Below are positions 17,301 to 26,471 of a stretch of 64,000 nucleotides of DNA, piece by piece. The stretch spans positions 286,335 through 350,334 of the forward strand of contig NZ_JBFONT020000004.1 of assembly GCF_040779325.2 (NCBI RefSeq), given 5' to 3'. Position numbers and translations under genes: made by a program. Positions within the stretch are counted from its first letter, which is position 1. Every line of letters begins with the position of its first letter. This stretch comes from Aestuariibius violaceus (GTDB taxonomy: Bacteria; Pseudomonadota; Alphaproteobacteria; Rhodobacterales; Rhodobacteraceae). The notes beneath the pieces are model-generated. The model was given only the letters and a program-made list of their open reading frames with translations. It had not been told where the DNA came from and did no database searches.

Positions 17301-18623
17301 ATGTATGTCAGTGAGATTACTGTCGACGAGGCGCCGATAAAGGTCGAACAGGTGGTCGAGACCATTGCGGTCATCGGTCTTGGATATGTCGGCCTGCCGC
17401 TTGCCGTTCGACTGGCAGAACGCTTCGAAAAGGTCATCGGCTTCGACATCAGCCCTGACCGTATCACCGGCCTCCGCTCCGGTCACGACGCTACCGGCGA
17501 AGTCGCTGATCAGCGTCTTGCCAAGAGCAAGCTGCGTCTTGCCGACAATGCAGCCGATATCGCATCTGCGACCTGCTTTGTGATCACTGTGCCAACGCCG
17601 ATCGACCAGCAGAAACGCCCCGACCTTGGCCCGCTGGAGAGAGCCTGCCACATGATCGGCCCGCTTTTGAAGAAGGGCGACCTCGTCGTCTTTGAGTCGA
17701 CTGTCTATCCCGGTGTGACCGAGGATTTCTGCGGCAAGATCCTCTCTGACCAGTCAGGCCTACAGCCGGGCCGGGATTTCAATCTCGGCTATAGCCCTGA
17801 GCGAATCAATCCGGGCGACCGGGACAACACGGTAGAGACAATCGTCAAGAACATCTCGGCCGATACGCCCGAGGCGCTCGAGCGGGTGGCTCGGATCTAT
17901 GCCGAGGTCACAGACGCCGGCCTTCACCGCTGCTCGTCCATCCGGGTGGCCGAGGGCGCGAAGGTGATCGAAAACACCCAGCGCGACGTCAACATCGCGC
18001 TAATGAACGAACTAGCCCTGATCTGCCACGCCGCGGGCATCGAAACTGCCGAGGTGATTGAGGCTGCCTCGTCGAAATGGAACTTCGTGCCTTTCACCCC
18101 GGGCCTTGTCGGCGGTCACTGCATTGGTGTTGACCCATATTACCTTGCGGCGCTCGGCGAGCAACTGGGCCATCACCCGGAGATCATCCTAGCCGGTCGC
18201 CGACTGAATGACGGGATGGTCCGGCATGTCGCCGCCGCGGCAACTCGAATTCTCGTCCAGACCGGGCGGATTGCGCGCAGCACGCGGATCGGCATTTTTG
18301 GCATCGCCTTCAAAGAGAACGTACCCGACATCCGTAACTCCAAGGCGATCGAGCTTGTGGCCGAATTGGAAAGCTTCGGCTTCGCCCCGATGGTTCACGA
18401 TGCCCTCTGCGCACCGGAAGTGCTTGAAAAACAGGGGCTTTGGCCAAGCACTATGGAAGAGATGACCGCCCTCGACATGGCAATCGTGGTGGCACCGCAT
18501 CGGGTCTATCTCGATGACCCGTCCTTTCTGGATCGGATCGTTCCCGGTGGCGTCCTGATGGATATCAGAGGTGCCTACCGCAAAAGAGCCCGGCCAGCGG
18601 GGCTCACTTATTGGGCATTGTGA
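17301..18623 (+). CDS. Nucleotide-sugar (UDP-N-acetylhexosamine-type) 6-dehydrogenase
   Basis: A 440-residue cytosolic enzyme that oxidises C6 of a UDP-sugar to a uronic acid using two NAD+. The NAD-binding motif GLGYVGLPLAVRLA is near residue 30, and the catalytic cysteine is in GGHCIGVDPYYL near residue 276. The sequence resembles the TviB/WbpO group acting on UDP-GlcNAc or UDP-GalNAc more than UDP-glucose dehydrogenase, but specificity is inferred. ATG 17301 has GGAGG 8 nt upstream, better than GTG 17283. It is the first gene of the capsule operon; the product is an acidic sugar precursor. Confidence 0.88.
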   Translation: MYVSEITVDEAPIKVEQVVETIAVIGLGYVGLPLAVRLAERFEKVIGFDISPDRITGLRSGHDATGEVADQRLAKSKLRLADNAADIASATCFVITVPTPIDQQKRPDLGPLERACHMIGPLLKKGDLVVFESTVYPGVTEDFCGKILSDQSGLQPGRDFNLGYSPERINPGDRDNTVETIVKNISADTPEALERVARIYAEVTDAGLHRCSSIRVAEGAKVIENTQRDVNIALMNELALICHAAGIETAEVIEAASSKWNFVPFTPGLVGGHCIGVDPYYLAALGEQLGHHPEIILAGRRLNDGMVRHVAAAATRILVQTGRIARSTRIGIFGIAFKENVPDIRNSKAIELVAELESFGFAPMVHDALCAPEVLEKQGLWPSTMEEMTALDMAIVVAPHRVYLDDPSFLDRIVPGGVLMDIRGAYRKRARPAGLTYWAL

Positions 18624-18631
18624 GGTTACAC

Positions 18632-20686
18632 ATGTTTCAAGTTACCCCGATCGGATCCTGCCGCATCGCAACGCCGCTACGCCTGGCGCGCGAGCGCTAC
18701 GGTTTCACACTAAATCGCAGCCGGAGCCTCGGCTTCTGCCATTCCTCGGGCGAGGCGGTTCAGACCGCACACTTTCTGCGAGGTGAGTTCGAGCCTCCCG
18801 CAGAGCTCTGGCCTTACATCGCCCGTGATGCCGACCGAAACGCCGTTCTGCAGACCACCCATGATCCGTCGGACATCTATATCGTCGAGATTTCGTCAGC
18901 CAAGAGGATCATGATCGACGACGTTCATGTCCAATACAATTACCTGACGAATGCCTTCCCGACCTTCTTCTCAAGCCGCAGCCGCAGCCGCCGCTTCTGG
19001 GACTTCGCGAAGACCGGCGATCAGGCAGAGATCGATGCTTATCTGTCTCAATGCCGCACTCCAGCGATGGATCGCGCTCTCCTCCGCCGCGTCCGTCTGT
19101 CCATGACCGACGAAGCGACACTGCGCGCAGACATGGCCAAACTGGCTGATCTTCTTCCGGATGTCCTCTTCATGACTCACGTCAACGCGCGCATGCCGGA
19201 CGGGGAGCGGATCGGCAGCCGGTCTTCCCTGATCGACCTCATCCACAAGGTAGGAGAGGCCGACAACCACAAAGTCTTTGACCCAACCCTCTTGATGGAA
19301 CGGCATGGTCAATCCGGCGCAATCGAGGATGAAAGCCGAGGGCTCGCGCATTTCACCGAAGACTTCAGCCACGCCTTAGCCGACACTTGGTTTGACCAGA
19401 TCCTGTTCGAGAAACTCGACGACCGTGTTCGCCGAGAAGGGGAAGATGCGATCGACCAGGTCCTCGTTCCGCATATTGAGGCTATGATCGCAGTGGGCAA
19501 CCTCAATGGGATCGATGCACGCCTCTCCGCCCTCTCGAGAGCCCTGCCCGATATGCCTGCGCTTCACGATCTGCGCTGCCAGCTGGCTTGCGCCGAAACC
19601 CGCGCCGACGAGGCGCTTGGGCTGCTGGCCGCGACCTTGCGTACAAGCCCAGAGGATGCCGAAGTCCTGTCCCGGCACGCACAATTGGCCCACTCCATGG
19701 ATCGCTTCGCGGAAGCGTTGGAAAGTGAACGGCGCCTCGCAAAGCTCGGCAAACGGAGCGATGGCGGGTCGCTGGCCGACAAAGGTCAGGCAGCGATGGA
19801 CAGAGGCGCGCAACGTGTCGCGCTTGGCTTCTTTCAACTAGCAATACAAGCAGATGCGCCGGATCAGCATGCCTTGCTCGGCACAGCGGGCATTCTGTTA
19901 AACGATCCGTCCCTTGTGAGATCGCTTTCAGCGAACGACATCGATATCCTCCTCAATCACCTCCCCGCAGGCAAAGCGATGGAGCTTGCGATCCGCAAAA
20001 TCGCAGGGACCGATCTAGCAGATCTTCTCGACCGGGCGACGGAACTCGACCCAGTTCAACTCGACACCGTCTGCCGGTACCTTTCTGCGAAAGACAGACG
20101 GCAGCTTGCGGTCGAGTTCATACGTATCTGGCGCGAGGCACAGGATCGTCCGGCGCTCGAGGCTGCACCAGTCTGGTCACTCCTTGAAGAATGGCTGAGT
20201 GATGCATTGTCCGACGCTGATTTCGCCACAAGATCCGGCCTTTTGTCTGATCTCCTGGTCGCTCACCCTTTCTACGCCGATGCCCGCGTCGCGCTGCGCG
20301 GTCTGCGGCGCGAGGCCGCAGCTGAGGCAAAGGCACTCGCGGGATCGGGAGACCTGCAGGGTCTCGAGAGGCTCGAGGTTGCGCTCGCCACGCTACCACA
20401 GCCCCTGATTGACCTACCGCTTGCTCGGGCACGGATCCTCTTTACGAGGGAGCGCTACGCGGAGGCGATCGCGGTGGGTGAACCGGTGGCGGAAGCACGC
20501 CCGGAGAACCTGTCGCTATGGGCGATGCTGATGCGCGGCGCCTCCGAAATAGGCGACACCATCCGGACAGAACGTTTCGCCCGTCAAGTCCTCTTCCTCT
20601 GTGATGAAGACACATCGAGCCTGGCCCGTGAAGCCTCACTAAAACTCGCCGATGGCACCTTGGTGCCGCTAGCCGAGGCCGTCTGA
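18632..20686 (+). CDS. Capsule-locus protein: GSC/SGNH-like N-terminal domain plus TPR-like repeats
   Basis: A 684-residue protein I cannot name. The first ~270 residues show PIGSCRIATPL near the N-terminus, SLGFCHSSGEAVQ, LFMTHVNARMPDG and later LAHFTEDFSHALAD; a GSC start, a THVNA block and an HFT block recall SGNH/GSCFA-type or WcbI-like polysaccharide proteins. The remainder is alpha-helical with TPR-like repeats (for example EDAEVLSRHAQLAHSMDRFAEAL). Start ATG 18632 has TGAGG upstream. Its place between the sugar dehydrogenase and a glycosyltransferase implies a role in capsule assembly or modification, possibly acyl transfer; this is inference. Confidence 0.7.
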   Translation: MFQVTPIGSCRIATPLRLARERYGFTLNRSRSLGFCHSSGEAVQTAHFLRGEFEPPAELWPYIARDADRNAVLQTTHDPSDIYIVEISSAKRIMIDDVHVQYNYLTNAFPTFFSSRSRSRRFWDFAKTGDQAEIDAYLSQCRTPAMDRALLRRVRLSMTDEATLRADMAKLADLLPDVLFMTHVNARMPDGERIGSRSSLIDLIHKVGEADNHKVFDPTLLMERHGQSGAIEDESRGLAHFTEDFSHALADTWFDQILFEKLDDRVRREGEDAIDQVLVPHIEAMIAVGNLNGIDARLSALSRALPDMPALHDLRCQLACAETRADEALGLLAATLRTSPEDAEVLSRHAQLAHSMDRFAEALESERRLAKLGKRSDGGSLADKGQAAMDRGAQRVALGFFQLAIQADAPDQHALLGTAGILLNDPSLVRSLSANDIDILLNHLPAGKAMELAIRKIAGTDLADLLDRATELDPVQLDTVCRYLSAKDRRQLAVEFIRIWREAQDRPALEAAPVWSLLEEWLSDALSDADFATRSGLLSDLLVAHPFYADARVALRGLRREAAAEAKALAGSGDLQGLERLEVALATLPQPLIDLPLARARILFTRERYAEAIAVGEPVAEARPENLSLWAMLMRGASEIGDTIRTERFARQVLFLCDEDTSSLAREASLKLADGTLVPLAEAV

Positions 20687-20691
20687 CCAGA

Positions 20692-22656
20692 ATGCAGCTA
20701 CTTTCGCGCCTTGTGCCTGACGATCCGGCGGCAGCTCCGTTGCCGCCGTCGGTCCTGACGGAGGCCGAGAGAGTTGTTGCTGCGATCCGGCGACCCGAAG
20801 AAGCGCAGACCGCGTTCGACCGTCTCCTCCCCGCGCTCAAGAGCTACAAGGCTGATCCGCGCCTTGTCCTTCAGGCGGCGATGCTGGTTGAAAAGCAGCG
20901 CAAGAGCGATGGGATGCTCGAGTTCTGGTCGGATCTCGCCCTGATGTTCCCAGGTGAGGTCCTGCCGCTACGGATGGCGATGCGCTGGCACCGACGGGCA
21001 AAGCGCAATGCCGAAGGTCTGCGAATGCTCCACGCCGCCACTCCAGACGCCCCCGCAGACCTGACGCAAGCTGAGACCCGCCTGATGGGCCTTAGCGAAT
21101 TGCGCGCCTTCACCGCAATTGACGAGATGATGGTAGGGGTTCTCGCAACCTTTCCCGGCGCGCGCCCGATCCGAATGCGCTACATCCAATGCCTCGCTCA
21201 GCAGTCTCGTTACATCGAGGCTGATCGTATTGCAGCAGGTGTGGTTGATCGCGAAAAGCTCGGGGCAAGCTCGCGCGCCGTCCTCGATCTCATTGAAACC
21301 AAGGCACGAATACTGAGGCGCTGCGCGATTGATCGCGAGGATGAAATCCTCGGTAGCATAGTCAAACGACTCGCTGACAGCCCGGTCCGGCCCCTCGACC
21401 GGTCCCGCGTCGGGGCTGTCGCGTTCTTCACCGGCCAGCTCGGCACGGGCGGGGCAGAGCGTCAGATGACCCGCCTCGCCTCGTCCTTTCAGGCAATTCA
21501 CGAAAGCGGCGGCCTCGCGAGCAGGCGCCGGATCATGTTGCCCCCTCAAGTCTGCGTGCGGCATGCGACCCCGGGAAGCGGTGACTTCTTCCTCCCGGTT
21601 CTGCGCCGTGCAGGCGTTGAAACCACGGTGCTCGCAGACATCGAATTGCCCAAGATCGACGGTATCGACGAGGGAGTGCGCGATCTGCTTTCTGTCATCC
21701 CCGAAGACCTTGCTGAACACACCGCAAAGCTCCTGCGCTGGTTCCGCGATAAAGAAATCGAGGTCGCCTATCTCTGGCAGGATGGCGGCGTCTTGTCCGC
21801 CGCCCTCGCCGCCCTTCTCGCCGGCGTCCCTCGGATCGTCACCTCCTTCCGCGGGCTGCCCCCCAACCTGCGCCCCGCGCTCCTCAGGCCGGAAATGCCA
21901 GCTCTCTACCGGGCTTTGGCATGCCTGCCCCACGTTACCTTCTCCTCCAACAGCGCCGCGACCGCCTGTGCCTACGAAGACTGGCTTGGCCTGCGCGAAG
22001 GACGAATCGCCGTCTTGCCGAATGCCATTCCACCAGTTCTTCCCGAAGGAAACCCGGCAGATGAAGAGTGGTGGGCGCGAACCCTTCACCGCTCGCCTGG
22101 CTGCTCGCGAACCGTTCTCGGCATCTTCCGCTTCGACGACAACAAGAGGCCGCTTCTTTGGGTGAACGCTGCAGCCGCCTATGCTGAGCAAGACCCCACG
22201 ACCCGTTTCGTCCTCGTTGGCAGCGGACACGATTTCCCAACTTGCGCAGATCGGATCCGATCCCTCGGCATGGAGGACCGCATATTCCTCGCCGGACTGC
22301 GGCAGAACGTAGGCTTCTTCCTCCACCGCGCTGATCTCGTGATGCACCTCGCCCGGATGGAGGGCCTGCCCAACGTCCTGATCGAAGCCCAACTGGCCGG
22401 AGTTCCAGTACTTGCGACCCCCGCGGGCGGCACGGCAGAGGTGGTCGAGGACAGGCAAACGGGCCGTCTCCTGCCCTGCGCAGAAGCGCCGACGATCCCT
22501 GACATCGCTACGCTCCTCGCAGAAATGCTCGGCGATGCCGACGAGTTAACGCGAATGGGTGCCGAAGCCCGTAGACATTCGGAGCCGCGGTTCCTTATCG
22601 ACAAGATTATCGATCGGACGGTCGATCTCTTCTTGGACGTAAAAGGATCCGCCTGA
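20692..22656 (+). CDS. TPR-containing glycosyltransferase (GT4-like, GT-B fold)
   Basis: A 654-residue protein. Residues ~1-240 are helical and TPR-like. Residues ~245-650 form a GT-B glycosyltransferase, with FTGQLGTGGAERQM at the first domain and, in the second, RFVLVGSGHDFP, the donor-binding segment MHLARMEGLPNVLIEAQLAG (E-x7-E equivalent) and TPAGGTAEVV. It would transfer a sugar from a nucleotide donor during capsule repeat synthesis in the cytoplasm. Spacing is 5 nt from the previous gene and 1 nt to the next, so it is within the operon. The TPR fusion suggests assembly with the preceding TPR protein. Confidence 0.85.
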   Translation: MQLLSRLVPDDPAAAPLPPSVLTEAERVVAAIRRPEEAQTAFDRLLPALKSYKADPRLVLQAAMLVEKQRKSDGMLEFWSDLALMFPGEVLPLRMAMRWHRRAKRNAEGLRMLHAATPDAPADLTQAETRLMGLSELRAFTAIDEMMVGVLATFPGARPIRMRYIQCLAQQSRYIEADRIAAGVVDREKLGASSRAVLDLIETKARILRRCAIDREDEILGSIVKRLADSPVRPLDRSRVGAVAFFTGQLGTGGAERQMTRLASSFQAIHESGGLASRRRIMLPPQVCVRHATPGSGDFFLPVLRRAGVETTVLADIELPKIDGIDEGVRDLLSVIPEDLAEHTAKLLRWFRDKEIEVAYLWQDGGVLSAALAALLAGVPRIVTSFRGLPPNLRPALLRPEMPALYRALACLPHVTFSSNSAATACAYEDWLGLREGRIAVLPNAIPPVLPEGNPADEEWWARTLHRSPGCSRTVLGIFRFDDNKRPLLWVNAAAAYAEQDPTTRFVLVGSGHDFPTCADRIRSLGMEDRIFLAGLRQNVGFFLHRADLVMHLARMEGLPNVLIEAQLAGVPVLATPAGGTAEVVEDRQTGRLLPCAEAPTIPDIATLLAEMLGDADELTRMGAEARRHSEPRFLIDKIIDRTVDLFLDVKGSA

Positions 22657-22657
22657 C

Positions 22658-23671
22658 ATGCGCACCGTTTTCATCACCGGCACCGCGGGATTTATCGGCT
22701 ACCACCTGGCAGAACTGCTCCTGGCCGAAGGGTTCCGCGTCGCGGGCTATGACGGCATGACGGATTACTACGACGTCACGCTGAAACGGCGGCGTCATCA
22801 GAACCTGCTGCAGAACGAGGCCTTTACTGCGACCGAAGGGATGCTGGAGGACGAGGCACTTCTTAAAAAGGCCCTCGACGCCGCCGAGCCCGACATCATC
22901 ATCCACCTCGCCGCTCAGGCAGGCGTCCGCTACAGCCTTGAAAATCCTCGTTCTTATATCGATGCTAACCTGATCGGCACCTTCAATGTCCTCGAAGAGG
23001 CCCGAGCCCGCAGTGTCGATCACCTTCTGATGGCCTCCACCTCTTCCGTCTATGGCGCGAATATCGAGATGCCGTTTACCGAGGACCAGAAGACTGATCA
23101 TCCCCTGACGCTCTACTCCGCCACCAAGAAGGCGAACGAGGTGATGGCCCATGCCAACGCCCATCTCTGGAAGGTGCCGACGACAGTGTTCCGCTTTTTC
23201 ACGGTCTACGGGCCGTGGGGGAGGCCGGACCTCGCCCTTTTCAAGTTCGTGCGCGCCGCCCTCGCGGGAGAGGCAATCGATATCTACAACCACGGCCAGA
23301 TGTCGCGCGACTTCACCTACGTGACCGATCTTGTCCGCGCGATTCGCCTCTTGATCGACGTCGCCCCCGAAGAGCCGGCCGATCGCGACACGATCCCGGA
23401 AGGCGACACTCTCAGCCCCGTCGCGCCTTGGCGGGTCGTCAATATCGGCAACGGCCAGCAGATCCCGCTGATGGATTTCATCTCGGCCACCGAGGGCGCA
23501 CTCGGCTTCGAAATGAAAAAGAACTTCATGGAGATGCAGAAAGGTGACGTGCCCAGCACTTGGGCGTCCTCCGACCTTCTCCACACGCTCACCGGCTTCC
23601 GCCCGAACATGCCCGTCGAAGACGGCGTCAGGCGGTTCGTCGACTGGTACCGATCCTATTACGATGTCTGA
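22658..23671 (+). CDS. NAD-dependent epimerase, UDP-glucuronate 4-epimerase-like
   Basis: A 337-residue extended SDR. It has the NAD motif GTAGFIGYHLAELLL at residues ~8-22, catalytic ASTSSVYG with Thr/Ser near 128, YSATKKANE carrying YxxxK near 150, and the RFFTVYGPWGRPDLALFKF stretch. The last block and DYYD near residue 33 are shared with UDP-glucuronate/galacturonate 4-epimerases (LpsL, Gla). It would supply the galacturonic-type isomer of the uronic acid made by the dehydrogenase. The stop overlaps the KpsM-like start by 8 nt. Confidence 0.87.
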   Translation: MRTVFITGTAGFIGYHLAELLLAEGFRVAGYDGMTDYYDVTLKRRRHQNLLQNEAFTATEGMLEDEALLKKALDAAEPDIIIHLAAQAGVRYSLENPRSYIDANLIGTFNVLEEARARSVDHLLMASTSSVYGANIEMPFTEDQKTDHPLTLYSATKKANEVMAHANAHLWKVPTTVFRFFTVYGPWGRPDLALFKFVRAALAGEAIDIYNHGQMSRDFTYVTDLVRAIRLLIDVAPEEPADRDTIPEGDTLSPVAPWRVVNIGNGQQIPLMDFISATEGALGFEMKKNFMEMQKGDVPSTWASSDLLHTLTGFRPNMPVEDGVRRFVDWYRSYYDV

Positions 23672-24467
23672 CGCAGCACCGCTTTTCGCCGTAACCTATG
23701 CCGGCCGGGCTGACCGCATCGCCGCCCTCATGCTGCGCGAACGGCAGAGCCGCTTTGCCGCCAGTGCCATCGGCTACGTCTGGGCCTTCCTGACGCCCGT
23801 GACCTGGATCGCGCTCGTCGTCATCGTCTTCCACCTGCTCAACCGCTTCCCGCCGATCCATGTCGGTCCCGAGATCTTCGTCGCGACCGGCATCCTGCCC
23901 TACCTCGTCTTCCGCCAGACGATCACGTCCATGAGCCGGTCCGTCGTCAGCGCTCGGCACATGCTCTTTCTCAGACCGGTCTCGATGAACGAGATAATGC
24001 TCGCCTCTGCACTTCTCGATTTCATCAATATGGCCGTCGCCGCCATCGTGATCTTCGGCGCGATCACCTTCCTCTTCGACGCCCCGATGCCCGCCACCCC
24101 AGCGGGAGTGGCGCTCGCCATGGTCCTTGCCTGGTGCCTCGGCACCGGCTTTGGGCGCCTCGCCGCCGTTCTCGTCCTCGTGAGCGACAGTTTTTCAAGG
24201 TCGATCCCGATCCTGCTGCGCCCGCTCTTCTGGCTTTCCGGCATCTTCTACACCGCGGGCGAGCTCTCCGGAGCGCTGCAAACCGCGCTCTGGTTCAGCC
24301 CGACCTTCCACATCGTGGAGCTTCTGCGGGAAAGCTACTTCAACGGATACGCCTCCCCGATCTCGAACATCTGGTATCCGCTCGGAATCGCGGGCGGCCT
24401 CTGGCTGCTCTCCATCCCCGTCGAGCGGGTGATCACCGCGCGGACCGCATCAAGGTACCGGATATGA
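23664..24467 (+). CDS. kpsM: KpsM-like ABC-2 capsule export permease
   Basis: A 267-residue inner-membrane permease with about six helices, of the ABC-2 family that moves lipid-linked capsular polysaccharide across the membrane (group 2 capsules). Hallmarks are the cytoplasmic MLRERQSRFAASAIGYVWAF segment near residue 22 and the C-terminal region with SGIFYTAGEL and FHIVELLRESYF. ATG 23664 lies inside the end of the epimerase gene and the stop overlaps the ATPase ATG by 4 nt. Translation coupling indicates a stoichiometric exporter with KpsT and KpsE. Confidence 0.9.
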   Translation: MSDAAPLFAVTYAGRADRIAALMLRERQSRFAASAIGYVWAFLTPVTWIALVVIVFHLLNRFPPIHVGPEIFVATGILPYLVFRQTITSMSRSVVSARHMLFLRPVSMNEIMLASALLDFINMAVAAIVIFGAITFLFDAPMPATPAGVALAMVLAWCLGTGFGRLAAVLVLVSDSFSRSIPILLRPLFWLSGIFYTAGELSGALQTALWFSPTFHIVELLRESYFNGYASPISNIWYPLGIAGGLWLLSIPVERVITARTASRYRI

Positions 24468-25144
24468 TCGCCTTGCGGGATGTCACCCTCTGGCCGACAG
24501 GCGCAGCCCGGCCCGTCCTCTATCGTGCAAACGCGATCTTCGGCGACCGCCAAAGGATTGGCATCCTCGCGCCCGCCGCAAGCGGCAAAACCACGATAGC
24601 GCGCCTTCTTTGCGGGATAGAGCGGCCCGCCAGCGGGTCGGTCCTGTCAACCGGCCGCGTCTCCTGGCCGCTCGGCCATGCCGGGATGCTCCACCCGGAG
24701 CTGACGGCCGCCGATAACCTCCATCACCTCGCCCGGACGATCGGCGAAGACCCGGCGCACTATATCGCGTTCTGCCAGAGCTTCGCCGCCCTCGACCGCC
24801 CACTCTCCGCCCGGATGAAGTCCTTCTCCCCGGCCGAACGCGCCCGCCTCGCCTATGCCGCCTCGCTTGCGATCAGATGCGACACCTATATCGCCGACGA
24901 AACGATCACCGTGGGCGACGCCGAGACCCGCGCGAAAAGCGAGGCTCTCCTCCGCGGGCGCCTCGACCATGCAGGGCTGATCTTCCTCTCCCGGAACGCC
25001 AGGCAGCTCGATGCATGGTGCGATCATATTCTCCTCCTCACCGACGGAATGCTGCGCCCATGCCCGTCCGCCAAAGTCGCGCAAGCGGCCTGCGACCTTG
25101 CCGCGGAGCGCCGCCAAAACCGCAAGGACCCCGCCCATGTCTGA
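24464..25144 (+). CDS. kpsT: KpsT-like ABC transporter ATPase
   Basis: A 226-residue nucleotide-binding subunit for the KpsM-like permease. Walker A is APAASGKTT near residue 42, where the first glycine of GxxGxGK is alanine; the ABC signature is SFSPAERARLAYAASLA, a departure from LSGGQ but similar to the degenerate forms seen in polysaccharide exporters; Walker B is DTYIADE near 145. The start overlaps kpsM (ATGA) and the end overlaps kpsE by 8 nt. It should be active because Lys, Asp and Glu are all kept. Confidence 0.88.
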   Translation: MIALRDVTLWPTGAARPVLYRANAIFGDRQRIGILAPAASGKTTIARLLCGIERPASGSVLSTGRVSWPLGHAGMLHPELTAADNLHHLARTIGEDPAHYIAFCQSFAALDRPLSARMKSFSPAERARLAYAASLAIRCDTYIADETITVGDAETRAKSEALLRGRLDHAGLIFLSRNARQLDAWCDHILLLTDGMLRPCPSAKVAQAACDLAAERRQNRKDPAHV

Positions 25145-26471
25145 ACCTGCCTTCGCCGCCCCGGAACCCGCTCAGGAGAACGAACGGATTCGCCTCTGGC
25201 GCGAGGAACGCGCCCGCATCGCCGACGAAGGTAAGAAGGAACGTCTTCTTCAGGCCGCGGAAGACCGTGCCCGTCAGCAGGCAGAGGAGGCCAAACGCCA
25301 ACGTGCCGAAGCCGAGGCGCTTCTTCCCGACGAGGCCGACATCGCCCGCATCGCTGCCGATCTCGACCGGCGCCGCAGCCTACGCAAATCCCGGCTGCTT
25401 GCTCAATTCGCCACCTTCATCGTCCTGCCGGTCATCGCGGTCGTGACCTACCTCTCGACGATCGCCGTCCCGCTCTTTGAAGCAACCGCCGTCGTTGCCA
25501 TCACCCGCGACGGCCAAAGGGCGGAACAAGGCGCGTTGGGTGCTTTCGGCATAGGCGGACGCGTCGCCCCCGCACCTGAACTCTACATGGCCCACGAATT
25601 CGTCCGGTCCGGGCAGATGATGGCTATCCTCGACGACAAGACCGGCCTCGTGGGCACGCTCAGTGGCCCAACCGTCGATCCCGTCTTCCGCCTGCGGGAC
25701 ATCCCAACTCTGAGCATCGACCGCGAAAGCGGTTTCCGCCGCTTCGTGGACGCGTCGATTGACGTCCAAAGCGGGCTCCTGACACTAAGCGTTCAGACAC
25801 CCGATCCCATCCAGTCGACCGAGATCGCCCAACTGGCGCTCGAAGAAACCGCACAGCAGATCAACCGCCTGAATACCGATATCTATACGAAGCGTGTCGC
25901 GAGCGCCGAAGCGGCTGTGGATCAGGCGCGGCAATCCCTTGCCTCGGCCCATGCCGATCTCACCAAGCTGCAGCTCGAAACGCGGGAGGCCGACCCGCGA
26001 CAGCGGATTGGTGGTGTCTATAGCCGCATCGAAGCGCTGGAAGCTGAGGCGGATCGTGTCCAAGCCGACCTTACAAGGGCGGAGATCGCGGGTCAGTCCG
26101 GCACCTATCGGACGGAACAGCTTGAGCAATTCCAGACACGCCTCCAATCGCAGATCAACGCGGAACGCCAGCTCCTCGTGGGTGGACCAGAGGCGTCCGA
26201 TACCCCCCTGACGGCCCAGCTGATGCAGCATGAACGCACCGCATTGGAGGTTCGAATCGCGGAAGAGGCGTTGACCGAAGCCCAGCGCGCCCTCTCGGCC
26301 GCGCGGGAGGATGCAGCCTCAAACATGAGCGTCTTTCAGATCGTGGTGCCGCCGCAAAGCGCAGCGACACCAACCCACCCCAGCATTCCCGCAGCGGCTT
26401 TCCTGACCCTTCTTTTGGCACTCTGTGCCTTTGGTGCCATCAAGATGCTCCTTCCGCAGCGGAGGTTCTGA
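25137..26471 (+). CDS. kpsE: KpsE-like capsule export inner-membrane protein (PCP-3 type)
   Basis: A 444-residue protein. The N-terminal ~80 residues are a charged, coiled-coil-rich cytoplasmic part (many E/R/K/Q). A transmembrane helix (about 88-110) leads to a large periplasmic region with a long coiled coil (about 260-400), and a second helix lies near residues 415-435, ending in a short basic tail. This is the polysaccharide co-polymerase layout of KpsE/BexC/CtrB, which bridges the exporter to the outer-membrane channel. It is the last gene of the operon and its stop directly abuts the convergent spike-protein stop at 26472. No KpsD-, KpsC- or KpsS-like gene is in the window. Confidence 0.85.
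   Translation: MSEPAFAAPEPAQENERIRLWREERARIADEGKKERLLQAAEDRARQQAEEAKRQRAEAEALLPDEADIARIAADLDRRRSLRKSRLLAQFATFIVLPVIAVVTYLSTIAVPLFEATAVVAITRDGQRAEQGALGAFGIGGRVAPAPELYMAHEFVRSGQMMAILDDKTGLVGTLSGPTVDPVFRLRDIPTLSIDRESGFRRFVDASIDVQSGLLTLSVQTPDPIQSTEIAQLALEETAQQINRLNTDIYTKRVASAEAAVDQARQSLASAHADLTKLQLETREADPRQRIGGVYSRIEALEAEADRVQADLTRAEIAGQSGTYRTEQLEQFQTRLQSQINAERQLLVGGPEASDTPLTAQLMQHERTALEVRIAEEALTEAQRALSAAREDAASNMSVFQIVVPPQSAATPTHPSIPAAAFLTLLLALCAFGAIKMLLPQRRF

Noticed and set aside
18969..18995. Short AGCCGC-type tandem repeat inside the 684-residue capsule gene
   Set aside because: It encodes an Ser/Arg run within a continuous reading frame and is too short to be a meaningful repeat element.
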